From positions 1 to 64,000 of the forward strand of contig CAYMRX010000003.1 of the NCBI GenBank assembly GCA_964393035.1: a DNA stretch of 64,000 bases. Reading direction: 5' to 3'. The position numbers were made by a program, and so were the translations under genes. Position 1 is the first letter of the stretch. The number at the start of each line of letters is the position of its first letter. The DNA is from Tabrizicola_A sp964393035 (lineage in GTDB: Bacteria > Pseudomonadota > Alphaproteobacteria > Rhodobacterales > Rhodobacteraceae). This document shows, piece by piece, positions 34,651 to 42,465 of the stretch. The notes under the pieces were generated by a model. The model was not told the DNA's origin. It did not search any database and worked only from the letters and a program-made list of their open reading frames with translations.

Positions 34651-35952
34651 ATGGCCGATGTTTTTAGCCCGCTCCGCGCCCAGATTGCCGCCATTCCGGT
34701 GGCATCGGCGGTGGGGCGCGTGGCCGAAATTTCACGCGGAACCCTGCGGGTGCGGGGGCTTGAGAGGTTGGCCCGGCAGGGTGACCAGGTGCGAATCGGC
34801 GAGATTGGCGGCGAAGTCTTGCAGCTTTCGTCGGATGAGATGGTGGTGCTGGCCAACGGCAGCCCCGATGGGCTTGCCATCGGCACGCCGGTCGAATTGG
34901 TCGGACCGGCCGAGATTTCGCCCGATGATAGCTGGATCGGCCGTATCATTGACCCGAACGGGCGGCCACTGGATGGCAAGCCATTGTTTCGCGGCCCAGT
35001 GGCGCGCCCCTTGCGGACCGAAGCCCCGCCTGCCGCGCAACGGCGCGCCTTGGGCGGGCGGCTTTCAACCGGGGTCGCGGTCTTTGATACGCTGCTGCCC
35101 TTAGTCCGCGGTCAGAGGATTGGTCTTTTCGCCGGCTCCGGCGTTGGCAAATCGTCTCTGCTGGCAAAGTTTGCGCGCGGGGTAGCGGCGGATATCGTCG
35201 TGATCGCCTTGATTGGCGAGCGCGGCCGCGAATTGCGCGAATTCACCGAACGCGTGCTGGGTCCGGCGGGCATGGCGCGCTCTGTCGTGGTCGCCGCAAC
35301 CTCGGATCAGCCCGCGCTGACCCGCCGCCGCTGCGCCTATACCGCGATGGCTGTGGCCGAACATTTCCGCGATCAGGGCCTGCATGTGCTGTTTTTGGCC
35401 GATTCGATCACCCGCTTTGCCGAGGCCCATCGCGAAGTGGCCTTGGCAGCGGGAGAAAGTTCAGCCCTGCGCGGCTTTCCGCCCTCGCTCAATCAGGCGA
35501 TCATGGGGCTCGCGGAACGCTCCGGCCCCGGGCCAAAGGATGCCGGCGACATCACGGCGGTGTTTTCGGTGCTGGTGGCGGGATCAGACATGGAAGAACC
35601 GGTGGCCGATATCCTGCGCGGGGTGCTGGATGGTCATGTGGTGATGGATCGCAAGATCGCCGAACGCGGGCGTTATCCGGCGATTGATCTCTTGCGGTCC
35701 GTGTCGCGCAGCCTGCCCCACGCGGCAAGCCAAGAAGAAAACGCCCTGATCGCCGAGGCACGCCGCCTGCTTGGGGCCTGGGACCGGGCAGAAATGATGG
35801 TGCAGGCCGGGCTTTACACCAAAGGATCGGATGCCGTGATCGACGCCGCCATCAAGATCTGGCCCGCGCTTGACGCCTTTCTTGCCGAAGACGCGCCATC
35901 AGACGGGGTGACCGGCAGCTTTCGCCGCCTTGCCGCCGTGCTGGAGCAATGA
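34651..35952 (+). CDS. fliI: Flagellar export ATPase FliI
   Basis: A 433-residue ATPase of the F1/V1-like family. Walker A is FAGSGVGKSS (residues about 159-168); further hallmarks are GRELREFTERVLG, TTSRAD-like LADSITRFAEAHREVALAAGE and the arginine-rich RRRCAYTAMAVAEH region. It powers or primes type III export. The ATG at 34651 follows a GGGAGACA ribosome binding site; the in-frame extension upstream has no similarity. It is transcribed alone and no fliJ follows. Confidence 0.96.
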   Translation: MADVFSPLRAQIAAIPVASAVGRVAEISRGTLRVRGLERLARQGDQVRIGEIGGEVLQLSSDEMVVLANGSPDGLAIGTPVELVGPAEISPDDSWIGRIIDPNGRPLDGKPLFRGPVARPLRTEAPPAAQRRALGGRLSTGVAVFDTLLPLVRGQRIGLFAGSGVGKSSLLAKFARGVAADIVVIALIGERGRELREFTERVLGPAGMARSVVVAATSDQPALTRRRCAYTAMAVAEHFRDQGLHVLFLADSITRFAEAHREVALAAGESSALRGFPPSLNQAIMGLAERSGPGPKDAGDITAVFSVLVAGSDMEEPVADILRGVLDGHVVMDRKIAERGRYPAIDLLRSVSRSLPHAASQEENALIAEARRLLGAWDRAEMMVQAGLYTKGSDAVIDAAIKIWPALDAFLAEDAPSDGVTGSFRRLAAVLEQ

Positions 35953-36010
35953 CAGGCCTCACTCTCTGACGGGTATCTTGCGCGACAGCGTTGTCCGGTC
36001 CGTCAGGCCA

Positions 36011-36826
36011 TCAGCGGCGGCGCGCGAATGTCACGGCATTGGACATCAGCGTAAGCGCGGCGCTGGCACCATATTGGTTGGTATAGGCCTCGGCTTCCGA
36101 GCGGATCAGAAAGCGGCGCAAGAGTTTTTCCATGGTCGCCGCATCATCAAAATCCGCGATCTGGTCCGTGCCAAGTTGCGCTTGGGATTTTTCCTTCATG
36201 ATCTCCAACTGGCGATCAATATCCAAGGAAGAAAAGGTCGTCGGCAGACCCAGCGCCTTTTCGAAAACGCGGCGCATCGGTGTGCTGCCCAAAACGGAAT
36301 ACCAGCGCGCATCGTTGGAGGTGGTGGTCTTGGCCGCCAGACTGGCCACCTCACGCTCGGCATTCATGGCAAGGCGCAGGTCGTCATTCTGTTCACCGAT
36401 GGCAACCTCAAAGTTGCGGGTCTTGTAGGCCGCAAGAATCTTGTCCGGGAAATCCGAAATCTTGTTCCGCGGTGTCTTGAAATCGCCAAAGCCAAAGGCG
36501 GCCGACAGTTTCTGATACTGTTTGTCGGCCAGTTTGTTCGCCAAGCTGCCAGATTGCAGCGTCCCGCCCTCCAACACCTTCTGGATGAAGGCCTTGCTGT
36601 TGATATCATTTTCAAGACCAAAGGCGCCCAGCGCGACCTTCAACAGGCGCCGATCTTTCACCAGTTCTTCCGCGGTGTCGATCTTACCGATGTTTTCGCG
36701 AAAATAAGCCTCGTCGCGTTTGATCTCAGGCTGGGAGTTCAGCACGGCCTGCTGTGTCGCGGCCGTGCGCTTGAGAAACACCCACCCGGCATAGCCCGTC
36801 AGCGGCAGGGCGGGTGTATAGGTCAT
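36011..36826 (-). CDS. DUF1217-family flagellar protein
   Basis: A 271-residue protein matching the DUF1217 family found in alphaproteobacterial flagellar clusters (GYAGWVFLKRTAATQQAVLNS, FGLENDINSKAFIQKVLEGG, KISDFPDKILAAYKTR, EAYTNQYGASAALTLM). No signal peptide or membrane segment. The molecular role is not known to me; it is the last gene of fliC-flaF-flbT-DUF1217 and overlaps flbT by ATGA. Confidence 0.82.
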   Translation of the reverse strand: MTYTPALPLTGYAGWVFLKRTAATQQAVLNSQPEIKRDEAYFRENIGKIDTAEELVKDRRLLKVALGAFGLENDINSKAFIQKVLEGGTLQSGSLANKLADKQYQKLSAAFGFGDFKTPRNKISDFPDKILAAYKTRNFEVAIGEQNDDLRLAMNAEREVASLAAKTTTSNDARWYSVLGSTPMRRVFEKALGLPTTFSSLDIDRQLEIMKEKSQAQLGTDQIADFDDAATMEKLLRRFLIRSEAEAYTNQYGASAALTLMSNAVTFARRR

Positions 36827-37227
36827 GATTTGCGCCCTGCCATCAGGCGTTCTTCCCGCGGCAAAAGCCCCCGCAGCGCCTTCAGGGCCTGATAATGCTG
36901 ATCCTCCAGCACGGCAGCCGTGGCCTGGTTCAACAGGGTGCGGCTGTCGTGATCCGTCAAAACCTGGCTCAGTTGTTCAATGCCGCGCAAAAGCTGCATG
37001 CGGGCATCGGCCGGATCGGCATCGCCCGACAGCACCAATTGCGCGATATAGCAAACCCGGCGCACCGGCGTGTTGACCTCCTCGGGGTGGATCGCATCGC
37101 GCAGGCGCAGGATATTGGCGTGCGGCGTCATGATGGCCAGCCGCGACCGCTTTTCACCGTTTTCGATCACGGCGCCATTGATGAGAACCCGTTCATGCGG
37201 GCCGAGTTTCAGGACAAGACCGGTCAT
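36823..37227 (-). CDS. flbT: Flagellin mRNA regulator FlbT
   Basis: A 134-residue protein of the FlbT family (MTGLVLKLGPHERVLINGAVIENGEKRSR, RLRDAIHPEEVNTPVRRVCYIAQ). In Caulobacter FlbT binds flagellin mRNA and limits its translation. The start at 37227 fits the family; the in-frame 37245 start is unsupported. It sits after flaF and overlaps the DUF1217 gene. Confidence 0.93.
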   Translation of the reverse strand: MTGLVLKLGPHERVLINGAVIENGEKRSRLAIMTPHANILRLRDAIHPEEVNTPVRRVCYIAQLVLSGDADPADARMQLLRGIEQLSQVLTDHDSRTLLNQATAAVLEDQHYQALKALRGLLPREERLMAGRKS

Positions 37228-37228
37228 G

Positions 37229-37600
37229 TCATTGCCCCTGCCCACGCAGGCCGCGCATCACCGCGGTGTTGATATCAATAAGAACTTCGACCGAGGCCTT
37301 CTTGTCGCGCACCGCGCGACTGTGCAGGGCGGTGAATTCGTAAAGGTAGAACAGTTGCGCCCGCAATTGCTGCGGCAAGCCATTCTCAGGTTCTGCAACA
37401 TCAGCAGCCAAGGTGGACCAAAGACGCTGGTTTTCATTCAGGGCCGCCAGCACCTGCGCATGGCTGGCCCCCTCGGCGCGGGCGGTGGACAGGGCCTTTG
37501 TCGCGCGGGCGAGCAATTCGTATTCCAGCGCTCTGGGGCTGCGCCCCGGGGCTTCGGGGCGGGCATAGGCGGCACGGGCCGCGGAAGATTGGGCAATCAC
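37229..37600 (-). CDS. flaF: Flagellin synthesis activator FlaF
   Basis: A 123-residue protein of the FlaF family (AARAAYARPEAPGRSPRALEYEL, NENQRLWSTLAADVA, LPQQLRAQLFYLYEFT). FlaF acts with FlbT to balance flagellin synthesis and secretion. The start is GTG at 37600, supported by an AGGAGGG ribosome binding site eight bases upstream. Lies between fliC and flbT. Confidence 0.93.
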   Translation of the reverse strand: MIAQSSAARAAYARPEAPGRSPRALEYELLARATKALSTARAEGASHAQVLAALNENQRLWSTLAADVAEPENGLPQQLRAQLFYLYEFTALHSRAVRDKKASVEVLIDINTAVMRGLRGQGQ

Positions 37601-37638
37601 GGGATATCCCTCCTGGGATCATGGGGCGAGAGAGAATA

Positions 37639-37663
37639 GGCCGGAGGCGTTATGCCTCCGGCC
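37639..37663 (-). terminator. Terminator-like hairpin after fliC
   Basis: A perfect 10-bp stem (GGCCGGAGGC/GCCTCCGGCC) with a 5-nt loop lies 7 bp after the fliC stop in the minus-strand direction and is followed by TATTCTCTCTC. The weak T-run suggests partial termination, allowing less flaF-flbT than flagellin transcript. Confidence 0.65.
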
Positions 37664-37670
37664 CCCGTCA

Positions 37671-39203
37671 TCAGCGGAACAGCGACAAGATGCTCTGCGG
37701 TGCCTGGTTGGCAATCGACAGGGCCTGCGTCGCCAACTGCTGCTGCACCTGCAACGCCTGCAACCGCGCCGAGGCTTCTTCCATATCGGCATCGACCAAG
37801 GTGCCGATCCCCGCCTTCATCGCATCCGTCAGTTTCCCGACGAAATCGTTCTGGATGTCGATGCGGTTTTGCGCAGAACCAAAAGCCGCAGCGGCATCAA
37901 TCGACCGGGTGATCATGGTCTCGATGTTGGTCAGCGCGGAATCCGCACCGGCCGATGTGGTCACATCAATCGAATCAAGGCCGAAAAGCCCGCCCGAGGC
38001 CTTGCCCCCGGCGTTGCCCGTTGCCGAAAGGGTCAGGCTGGCACTGCCGCTGCCATCATTGTCGACATTCAGCGTCCAGGCCCCGGTGTCGCTTTGTGTG
38101 ACCGAGGTGGAAATGCCTTTGACACTTCCCGAATCGACCGCGACCTTCAGACCGCGCGCGACATCCTCCATCGTCTCGCCCTTGCCGGCGATGTAGTTGT
38201 AGGACTTGGTGCCGATCGTCACCTTGTAGCCATCACCCTCGTTGACCGCAGCGGTGTTCGAGAGGATCAGTTTTTCCGCGCGCTGCGAGATGGTGGAAGA
38301 CGCGGCCGAGTTGGTGCCGCTGGGCGCCGCACCGTTGACTTGAGTGATATCCGATGACCCGTCACCCGCGGTCGTCGACGTTTGTCCGACGGACAAGCCT
38401 TCGAAGGCACGGGTCGAGTTGATCGTCAAAACCCCCGCCGAGTTCGAGGCTGTAATCCCTTCCAGACCCAGCGCATTGATCGCCCCGGCGAACGCCGAGG
38501 CAATATCGCCGACGGCGGCACCGGCTGCGGTGTGGCTGACGTCCACCCCGGCAATCGTCAGGGTGGCCGTATCACCCGCCGCCCAAGTGTCCGCAAAGGT
38601 AACTTGCGCGGTATTGGCGGCCGACGCGACGGCCGTTGCACTGTCGGCGACAACAGCGTTCGCCGCAAGCGATGTGCCCGTGCCAAACACCCCTGCGGTC
38701 GTCGACAGATCCTGCCGGTTCACCGTGATGTTCGAGGCGGTGACATTGCCATTCGACGCCCGGTCCAGCGAGGACAGGAAGTCGACATCATCGGTGCCCG
38801 AGATCAGGTTCAACCCCGAAAACTGTGCCGCATCCACGATCCCGGCGATCTGGTCGCGCAAGGCCGAGATATCGGTCTGCATTTTCGAGCGATCCGCGCT
38901 TTCCGACTGGGCCGAAACGATCTTGCCCTTGATGTCGGTCAACAGCTCGGTGATCGATTCTGCCGCCTCGGCCGCGACTGCGATGGTCGAAGACCCCAGC
39001 GACAGGCTGTCGGAAATCCCCTTGAAACCTTTCACATCCGATTCCATCACCTTGGAGATTGCCCAGACCGCCGCATTGTCCTTGGCGGTGGCCACGGTCT
39101 TGCCGGTCGAGATTTCCTGCTGGGTACGGTTCAGGTTGGTGTTGATGCTTTTCATGGTCTGCAGCGCCACCATGGCACTGGTATTGGTAAGAATGGACGA
39201 CAT
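37671..39203 (-). CDS. fliC: Flagellin FliC
   Basis: A 510-residue flagellin. The N-terminal D0/D1 region has SSILTNTSAMVALQTMKSIN and TQQEISTGKTVATAKDNAAVWAI, and the C-terminal region GIGTLVDADMEEASARLQALQVQQQLATQAL followed by QSILSLFR. The middle (about 170-420) is a Ser/Thr/Gly/Ala-rich surface domain. It is on the long side for an alphaproteobacterial flagellin. The ATG at 39203 is chosen from family similarity and a preceding AAGGACCAGG stretch. First gene of fliC-flaF-flbT-DUF1217. Confidence 0.96.
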   Translation of the reverse strand: MSSILTNTSAMVALQTMKSINTNLNRTQQEISTGKTVATAKDNAAVWAISKVMESDVKGFKGISDSLSLGSSTIAVAAEAAESITELLTDIKGKIVSAQSESADRSKMQTDISALRDQIAGIVDAAQFSGLNLISGTDDVDFLSSLDRASNGNVTASNITVNRQDLSTTAGVFGTGTSLAANAVVADSATAVASAANTAQVTFADTWAAGDTATLTIAGVDVSHTAAGAAVGDIASAFAGAINALGLEGITASNSAGVLTINSTRAFEGLSVGQTSTTAGDGSSDITQVNGAAPSGTNSAASSTISQRAEKLILSNTAAVNEGDGYKVTIGTKSYNYIAGKGETMEDVARGLKVAVDSGSVKGISTSVTQSDTGAWTLNVDNDGSGSASLTLSATGNAGGKASGGLFGLDSIDVTTSAGADSALTNIETMITRSIDAAAAFGSAQNRIDIQNDFVGKLTDAMKAGIGTLVDADMEEASARLQALQVQQQLATQALSIANQAPQSILSLFR

Positions 39204-39360
39204 GTCCTGGTCCTTTGCGATCTGCCTGCGCTTTTGCGAAAGGCGGGTTGCGCCCCGGCACACGGCCGCGGCTGGCTGGTCCTTCTGTCCGGTGCGTCAG
39301 GCGATCCTCCCGGCGCGCCACCCCCTCATGGGATGCAAGGCGATTGAAGGGCCGGAAGGT

Positions 39361-39375
39361 CTAACAGAGTCCTAA
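39361..39375 (-). promoter_or_regulatory. Candidate CtrA-like site upstream of fliC
   Basis: On the minus strand TTAG-GACTCTG-TTAG lies about 160 bp before the fliC start and after the flgN-like stop. It has two deviations from TTAA-N7-TTAA, so evidence is weak. Confidence 0.25.
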
Positions 39376-39419
39376 TTCGTCACCGCCATTTGCGTGGCAT
39401 TTGACAGATTCGCAGAATG

Positions 39420-39740
39420 TCAAAACCGCCCGGCGTGATGCGATGTGGTTGCGAAATCTGCCCTTTTGCCCCGGTTGTCATAGGTTTGCAGCCCTTGGGC
39501 CGCGCGGCGCACCTCATCGACCCTGCGCCGGGCCGCCCGCGTGCCGCGCAGCGCCGCATCCAGCAAGGTTGCATTGCTTTCCGCTTTCATTTTCAGCCGT
39601 TCCAACACCTGCCTTGGGGCCGTTGCGGCCAAATTTGCCAAGGCGGTTTCAAGTTGCGGCGCAAGTTGTGCAAGCTGGGCAAAATCGGCGACCCGCACGG
39701 CGGACTTCACCTCATCAAGCAGGGTTTCAAGGGTTTTCAT
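39420..39740 (-). CDS. Small helical flagellar protein, possible FlgN-like chaperone
   Basis: A 106-residue helical protein (METLL-type start, LAQLAPQLETALANLAATAPRQVLERLKMKAES, RAARRRVDEVRRAAQGL). Its size, helical content and position after the rod-binding FlgJ-like gene resemble FlgN, the export chaperone of FlgK and FlgL, which matches no other gene in the window; similarity was not established. Its start overlaps the FlgJ-like gene by 14 bp. Confidence 0.55.
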   Translation of the reverse strand: MKTLETLLDEVKSAVRVADFAQLAQLAPQLETALANLAATAPRQVLERLKMKAESNATLLDAALRGTRAARRRVDEVRRAAQGLQTYDNRGKRADFATTSHHAGRF

Positions 39741-40023
39741 CGTTGCCGCCCTCTTTGGTTTTAAGTGATTCGAAGATCATTTCCGCAAGCCCGACACCGC
39801 CTTGGTCAACCATCAACCTTGCTTGTTCGCGGCGCAGAAAAGAGGCGAATTGCTCCTCACCGGCGCCGCCGCCCATCGTCGCGCTTGCTTCGCCAAGACC
39901 TGTGAATGACAGCATTTCAGCCAGGAATGCGGTTTCAAGCTCTTTGGCTTTTTGCATCAGCCGATCATCAGGTGACGCCGCCTGCTGCGCATTCGTTTGG
40001 GGTGTGACAACTGCGGAAAGCAT
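39727..40023 (-). CDS. flgJ: FlgJ-like rod-binding protein (rod-capping domain only)
   Basis: A 98-residue protein matching the N-terminal rod-binding domain of FlgJ (KELETAFLAEMLSFTGL, EEQFASFLRREQARLMV, GVGLAEMIFESL). The C-terminal muramidase domain of enteric FlgJ is absent; the SltF-like transglycosylase at 25.1 kb would supply that activity. It heads a minus-strand pair with the FlgN-like gene and is divergent from fliK. Confidence 0.85.
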   Translation of the reverse strand: MLSAVVTPQTNAQQAASPDDRLMQKAKELETAFLAEMLSFTGLGEASATMGGGAGEEQFASFLRREQARLMVDQGGVGLAEMIFESLKTKEGGNDENP

Positions 40024-40069
40024 CCTGCCCTCGATTGCGTTGAATTTTTCTGACTGTGGCAGGCAGCGG

Positions 40070-40084
40070 TAAACAACCGGTAAG
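40070..40084. promoter_or_regulatory. Conserved 15-mer between flgJ-like and fliK genes
   Basis: TAAACAACCGGTAAG lies 46 bp from each of the two divergent starts. Eleven of fifteen positions match TTAACAATCGGTTAG at the fliF/fliL divergent region (20403). It may be a shared regulator site of the TTAA-N7-TTAA type, although the half-sites are degenerate here. Confidence 0.35.
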
Positions 40085-40129
40085 GATCATGGGGCGATAA
40101 GGGGGCAGATGGCAGAAGTCTGAGAGCCC

Positions 40130-41782
40130 ATGTTCAAAAGCATGTCCGAAATCCTGTTCCCACCACGCAGCGCAAAGCCGGTCGCAGAGGGTGCATCCGG
40201 CCCCGTGGCGGCTGATCCCGCCTTTGCCGAGGTGATGCAGGAGGCCGAGCAAACCCACGCTGAGGCCGCAGCCGACGCGGTTTTTCTCGTGGCAGCCTTG
40301 CAGGCTGTGCTGCCACGGCCGGTCGCGCCTGACTGCATGGCAGGCGAGGGTGAGGGGGGTGATGCGGCCACGAGCATCGCTGTGCCTTTGGTAGCGGGCG
40401 AGCCAACCGATGACGCGGTGATCCGAAAGGAAGCGACACCAACAAGCACGACCACAGAAAATGCAGACCAGATGTTGGCGAGGATCGCCGAGGTCGCAGC
40501 ACCAGCCCTGCCCGCCGAAATTCAGGCCGAACCCGCACCGATGCCCAAAGTTGCGCCGCACGAATTGGCCATGGGTTGCGGCCCGGACTTCGCCCGTCTT
40601 GACCGAGTTGCCCCAACGACCGCGCCGCCACAGGCCAGCACGGCAGAGCCGACGCAAGGTTTGGTGCGGCAGGCCGCCCCCACAATGCCTGCCCCCCCGT
40701 CACCGACGGCAGGTCCAAATCGGCATGATGCGGTGGAACCGACAGATGATCGCCCTGATCTGAACGTGGCGGACGCCAATCGCCCGACCATTCCCCCCAC
40801 GCCAAAAGCCGAAGCGCAGCCAGTCAGTCCTGCACCAGTCGGCACCGCGTCAATTGTGCAGACCAAGATCGAAACGACAGACGACGGCGCTACCCTGCAA
40901 GAAAAACCATTCGCAGGCATGGTTTTGCATATAACAACCGATGCAACGGCGGCTCAGGAGCTGCCCTCTGCACGGGTCACACCGCTTCGACATGATGAGG
41001 GCGCCACACAGTTCCTTTGGCGTCGAACCATGCAGGCCGACGCCGCGCAGCCAAAGCAGCCTGACCTGCCCGTCGTTCCGCGCAAGATGACCCATAGCGA
41101 CCCACCGTCACCTGTGCCGCAGCAAGGCCTTGAAACTCAAGGCGCAGATATTGCGCCTGTCGCAGTGGCGGACCGCGAAGACGCCCCGCCTGCCGCACCC
41201 CCGGCTCCCCCGGTATCCACGCCCGCGGCGGAGCCCAAGACCGACAGGGCGACCACCCTGCCCGAAGTGGCGCCGACGAAGCCAGAGGCGCCAGCTTTGC
41301 CGGGAATGGCACTTGGCCCGATACCGGCCGAGGCGGCGCCCCGCAGCGAAATTCATGAAAGCGTTGGTCAGCGCCATGCACCCGCCACACCGCTGCGGCA
41401 GGTGGTCGAAACCCTTGCCGCCCAACCCGTTGATGTGCCGGGCCGGATCGAATTGACCCTGACGCCGGAAACCTTGGGAAAGCTGCATTTTGACATGCGG
41501 CCTGAAGGGGGCGGCCTGTCGATTGTCCTGTCTGCCGAACGGGCCGACACGCTGGATCTGATGCGGCGTCATCTGCCGGACCTGGTGGCGGAGCTGAAAC
41601 AGGCCGGGATTCAAGCCGGCAGTTTTTCCTTCAGCAGTTGGAACGAAGGGCAACGCGCCCAAACCCCACAGCCAGAAACGAATACCTTTGAGCCGACAGC
41701 AACCGCCATCGCCAGACCGACACCCGCCCCGCGCCCCGCACGCGACGTCAGCCCCTTGGGCGGCCTGAATATGCGATTTTAA
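40130..41782 (+). CDS. fliK: Flagellar hook-length control protein FliK
   Basis: A 550-residue protein with a long Pro/Ala/Thr-rich, low-complexity N-terminal part (about 1-420) and a conserved C-terminal Flg_hook domain (IELTLTPETLGKLHFDMRP, LSIVLSAERADTLDLMRRHLPDLVAEL, SFSSWNE). FliK measures hook length and triggers the FlhB switch. The unusual length and composition of the N-terminal ruler region are typical. Followed after 11 bp by flgD. Confidence 0.9.
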   Translation: MFKSMSEILFPPRSAKPVAEGASGPVAADPAFAEVMQEAEQTHAEAAADAVFLVAALQAVLPRPVAPDCMAGEGEGGDAATSIAVPLVAGEPTDDAVIRKEATPTSTTTENADQMLARIAEVAAPALPAEIQAEPAPMPKVAPHELAMGCGPDFARLDRVAPTTAPPQASTAEPTQGLVRQAAPTMPAPPSPTAGPNRHDAVEPTDDRPDLNVADANRPTIPPTPKAEAQPVSPAPVGTASIVQTKIETTDDGATLQEKPFAGMVLHITTDATAAQELPSARVTPLRHDEGATQFLWRRTMQADAAQPKQPDLPVVPRKMTHSDPPSPVPQQGLETQGADIAPVAVADREDAPPAAPPAPPVSTPAAEPKTDRATTLPEVAPTKPEAPALPGMALGPIPAEAAPRSEIHESVGQRHAPATPLRQVVETLAAQPVDVPGRIELTLTPETLGKLHFDMRPEGGGLSIVLSAERADTLDLMRRHLPDLVAELKQAGIQAGSFSFSSWNEGQRAQTPQPETNTFEPTATAIARPTPAPRPARDVSPLGGLNMRF

Positions 41783-41793
41783 GGAGAGACTTC

Positions 41794-42465
41794 ATGACCA
41801 CTTCCTTCGTCACCCCAACCGGAACGACAACGGCGACGGCCACCACCAGCAACAAGGCGCTGATTTCGTCAGATTTCGACACGTTCCTGAAGATGCTGAC
41901 CGCCCAGATGCAGAATCAGGACCCGTTGAACCCGATGGATTCCACTGACTATGCCACGCAGCTTGCCACCTTTTCGGGCGTGGAGCAGCAGGCCCGCACC
42001 AATGAGTTGCTGACCAATCTGGGCAGTCAGATGGCGGTCTTGGGCATGTCGCAACTTGCGGGCTGGGTCGGGCAGGAAGCCCGGACCGAGGCCCCGGTCT
42101 GGATGAATGGCGACCCGGTCACCATGCAATTGACCCCGGCGACGGGCGCGGACAGCGCCGTGCTGGTCGTGCGCGATGCCGCAGGCGAGGTGCAATCGCG
42201 CGAGGAGGTTCCCACCGCAGCCGGGCTGTACGACTGGCTTGGCGGGGATGCTGCGGGCGATCCCCTGCCGACGGGCGCTTATACGCTGACACTGGAAAGT
42301 TATTCGGGCGACACGCTTTTGGGCGAAACCCCGGTGGAATCCTATGCCCGCATCGTTGAGGCCCGCAACGGGGCCTCTGGTGCCATGTTGGTGCTGGAGG
42401 GCGGGATCGAGGTCTTGTCGTCCAAGATCACCGCGCTCCGCGTGCCCGAGGCGGCGGGCAGTTAA
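41794..42465 (+). CDS. flgD: Flagellar hook assembly (cap) protein FlgD
   Basis: A 223-residue protein with the FlgD signature in residues about 20-75 (FDTFLKMLTAQMQNQDPLNPMDSTDYATQLATFSGVEQQ) and a C-terminal FlgD Ig-like domain (GAYTLTLESYSGD). It caps the growing hook. Its TAA overlaps the convergent ubiB stop codon by two bases, so no spacer exists between them. Confidence 0.95.
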   Translation: MTTSFVTPTGTTTATATTSNKALISSDFDTFLKMLTAQMQNQDPLNPMDSTDYATQLATFSGVEQQARTNELLTNLGSQMAVLGMSQLAGWVGQEARTEAPVWMNGDPVTMQLTPATGADSAVLVVRDAAGEVQSREEVPTAAGLYDWLGGDAAGDPLPTGAYTLTLESYSGDTLLGETPVESYARIVEARNGASGAMLVLEGGIEVLSSKITALRVPEAAGS

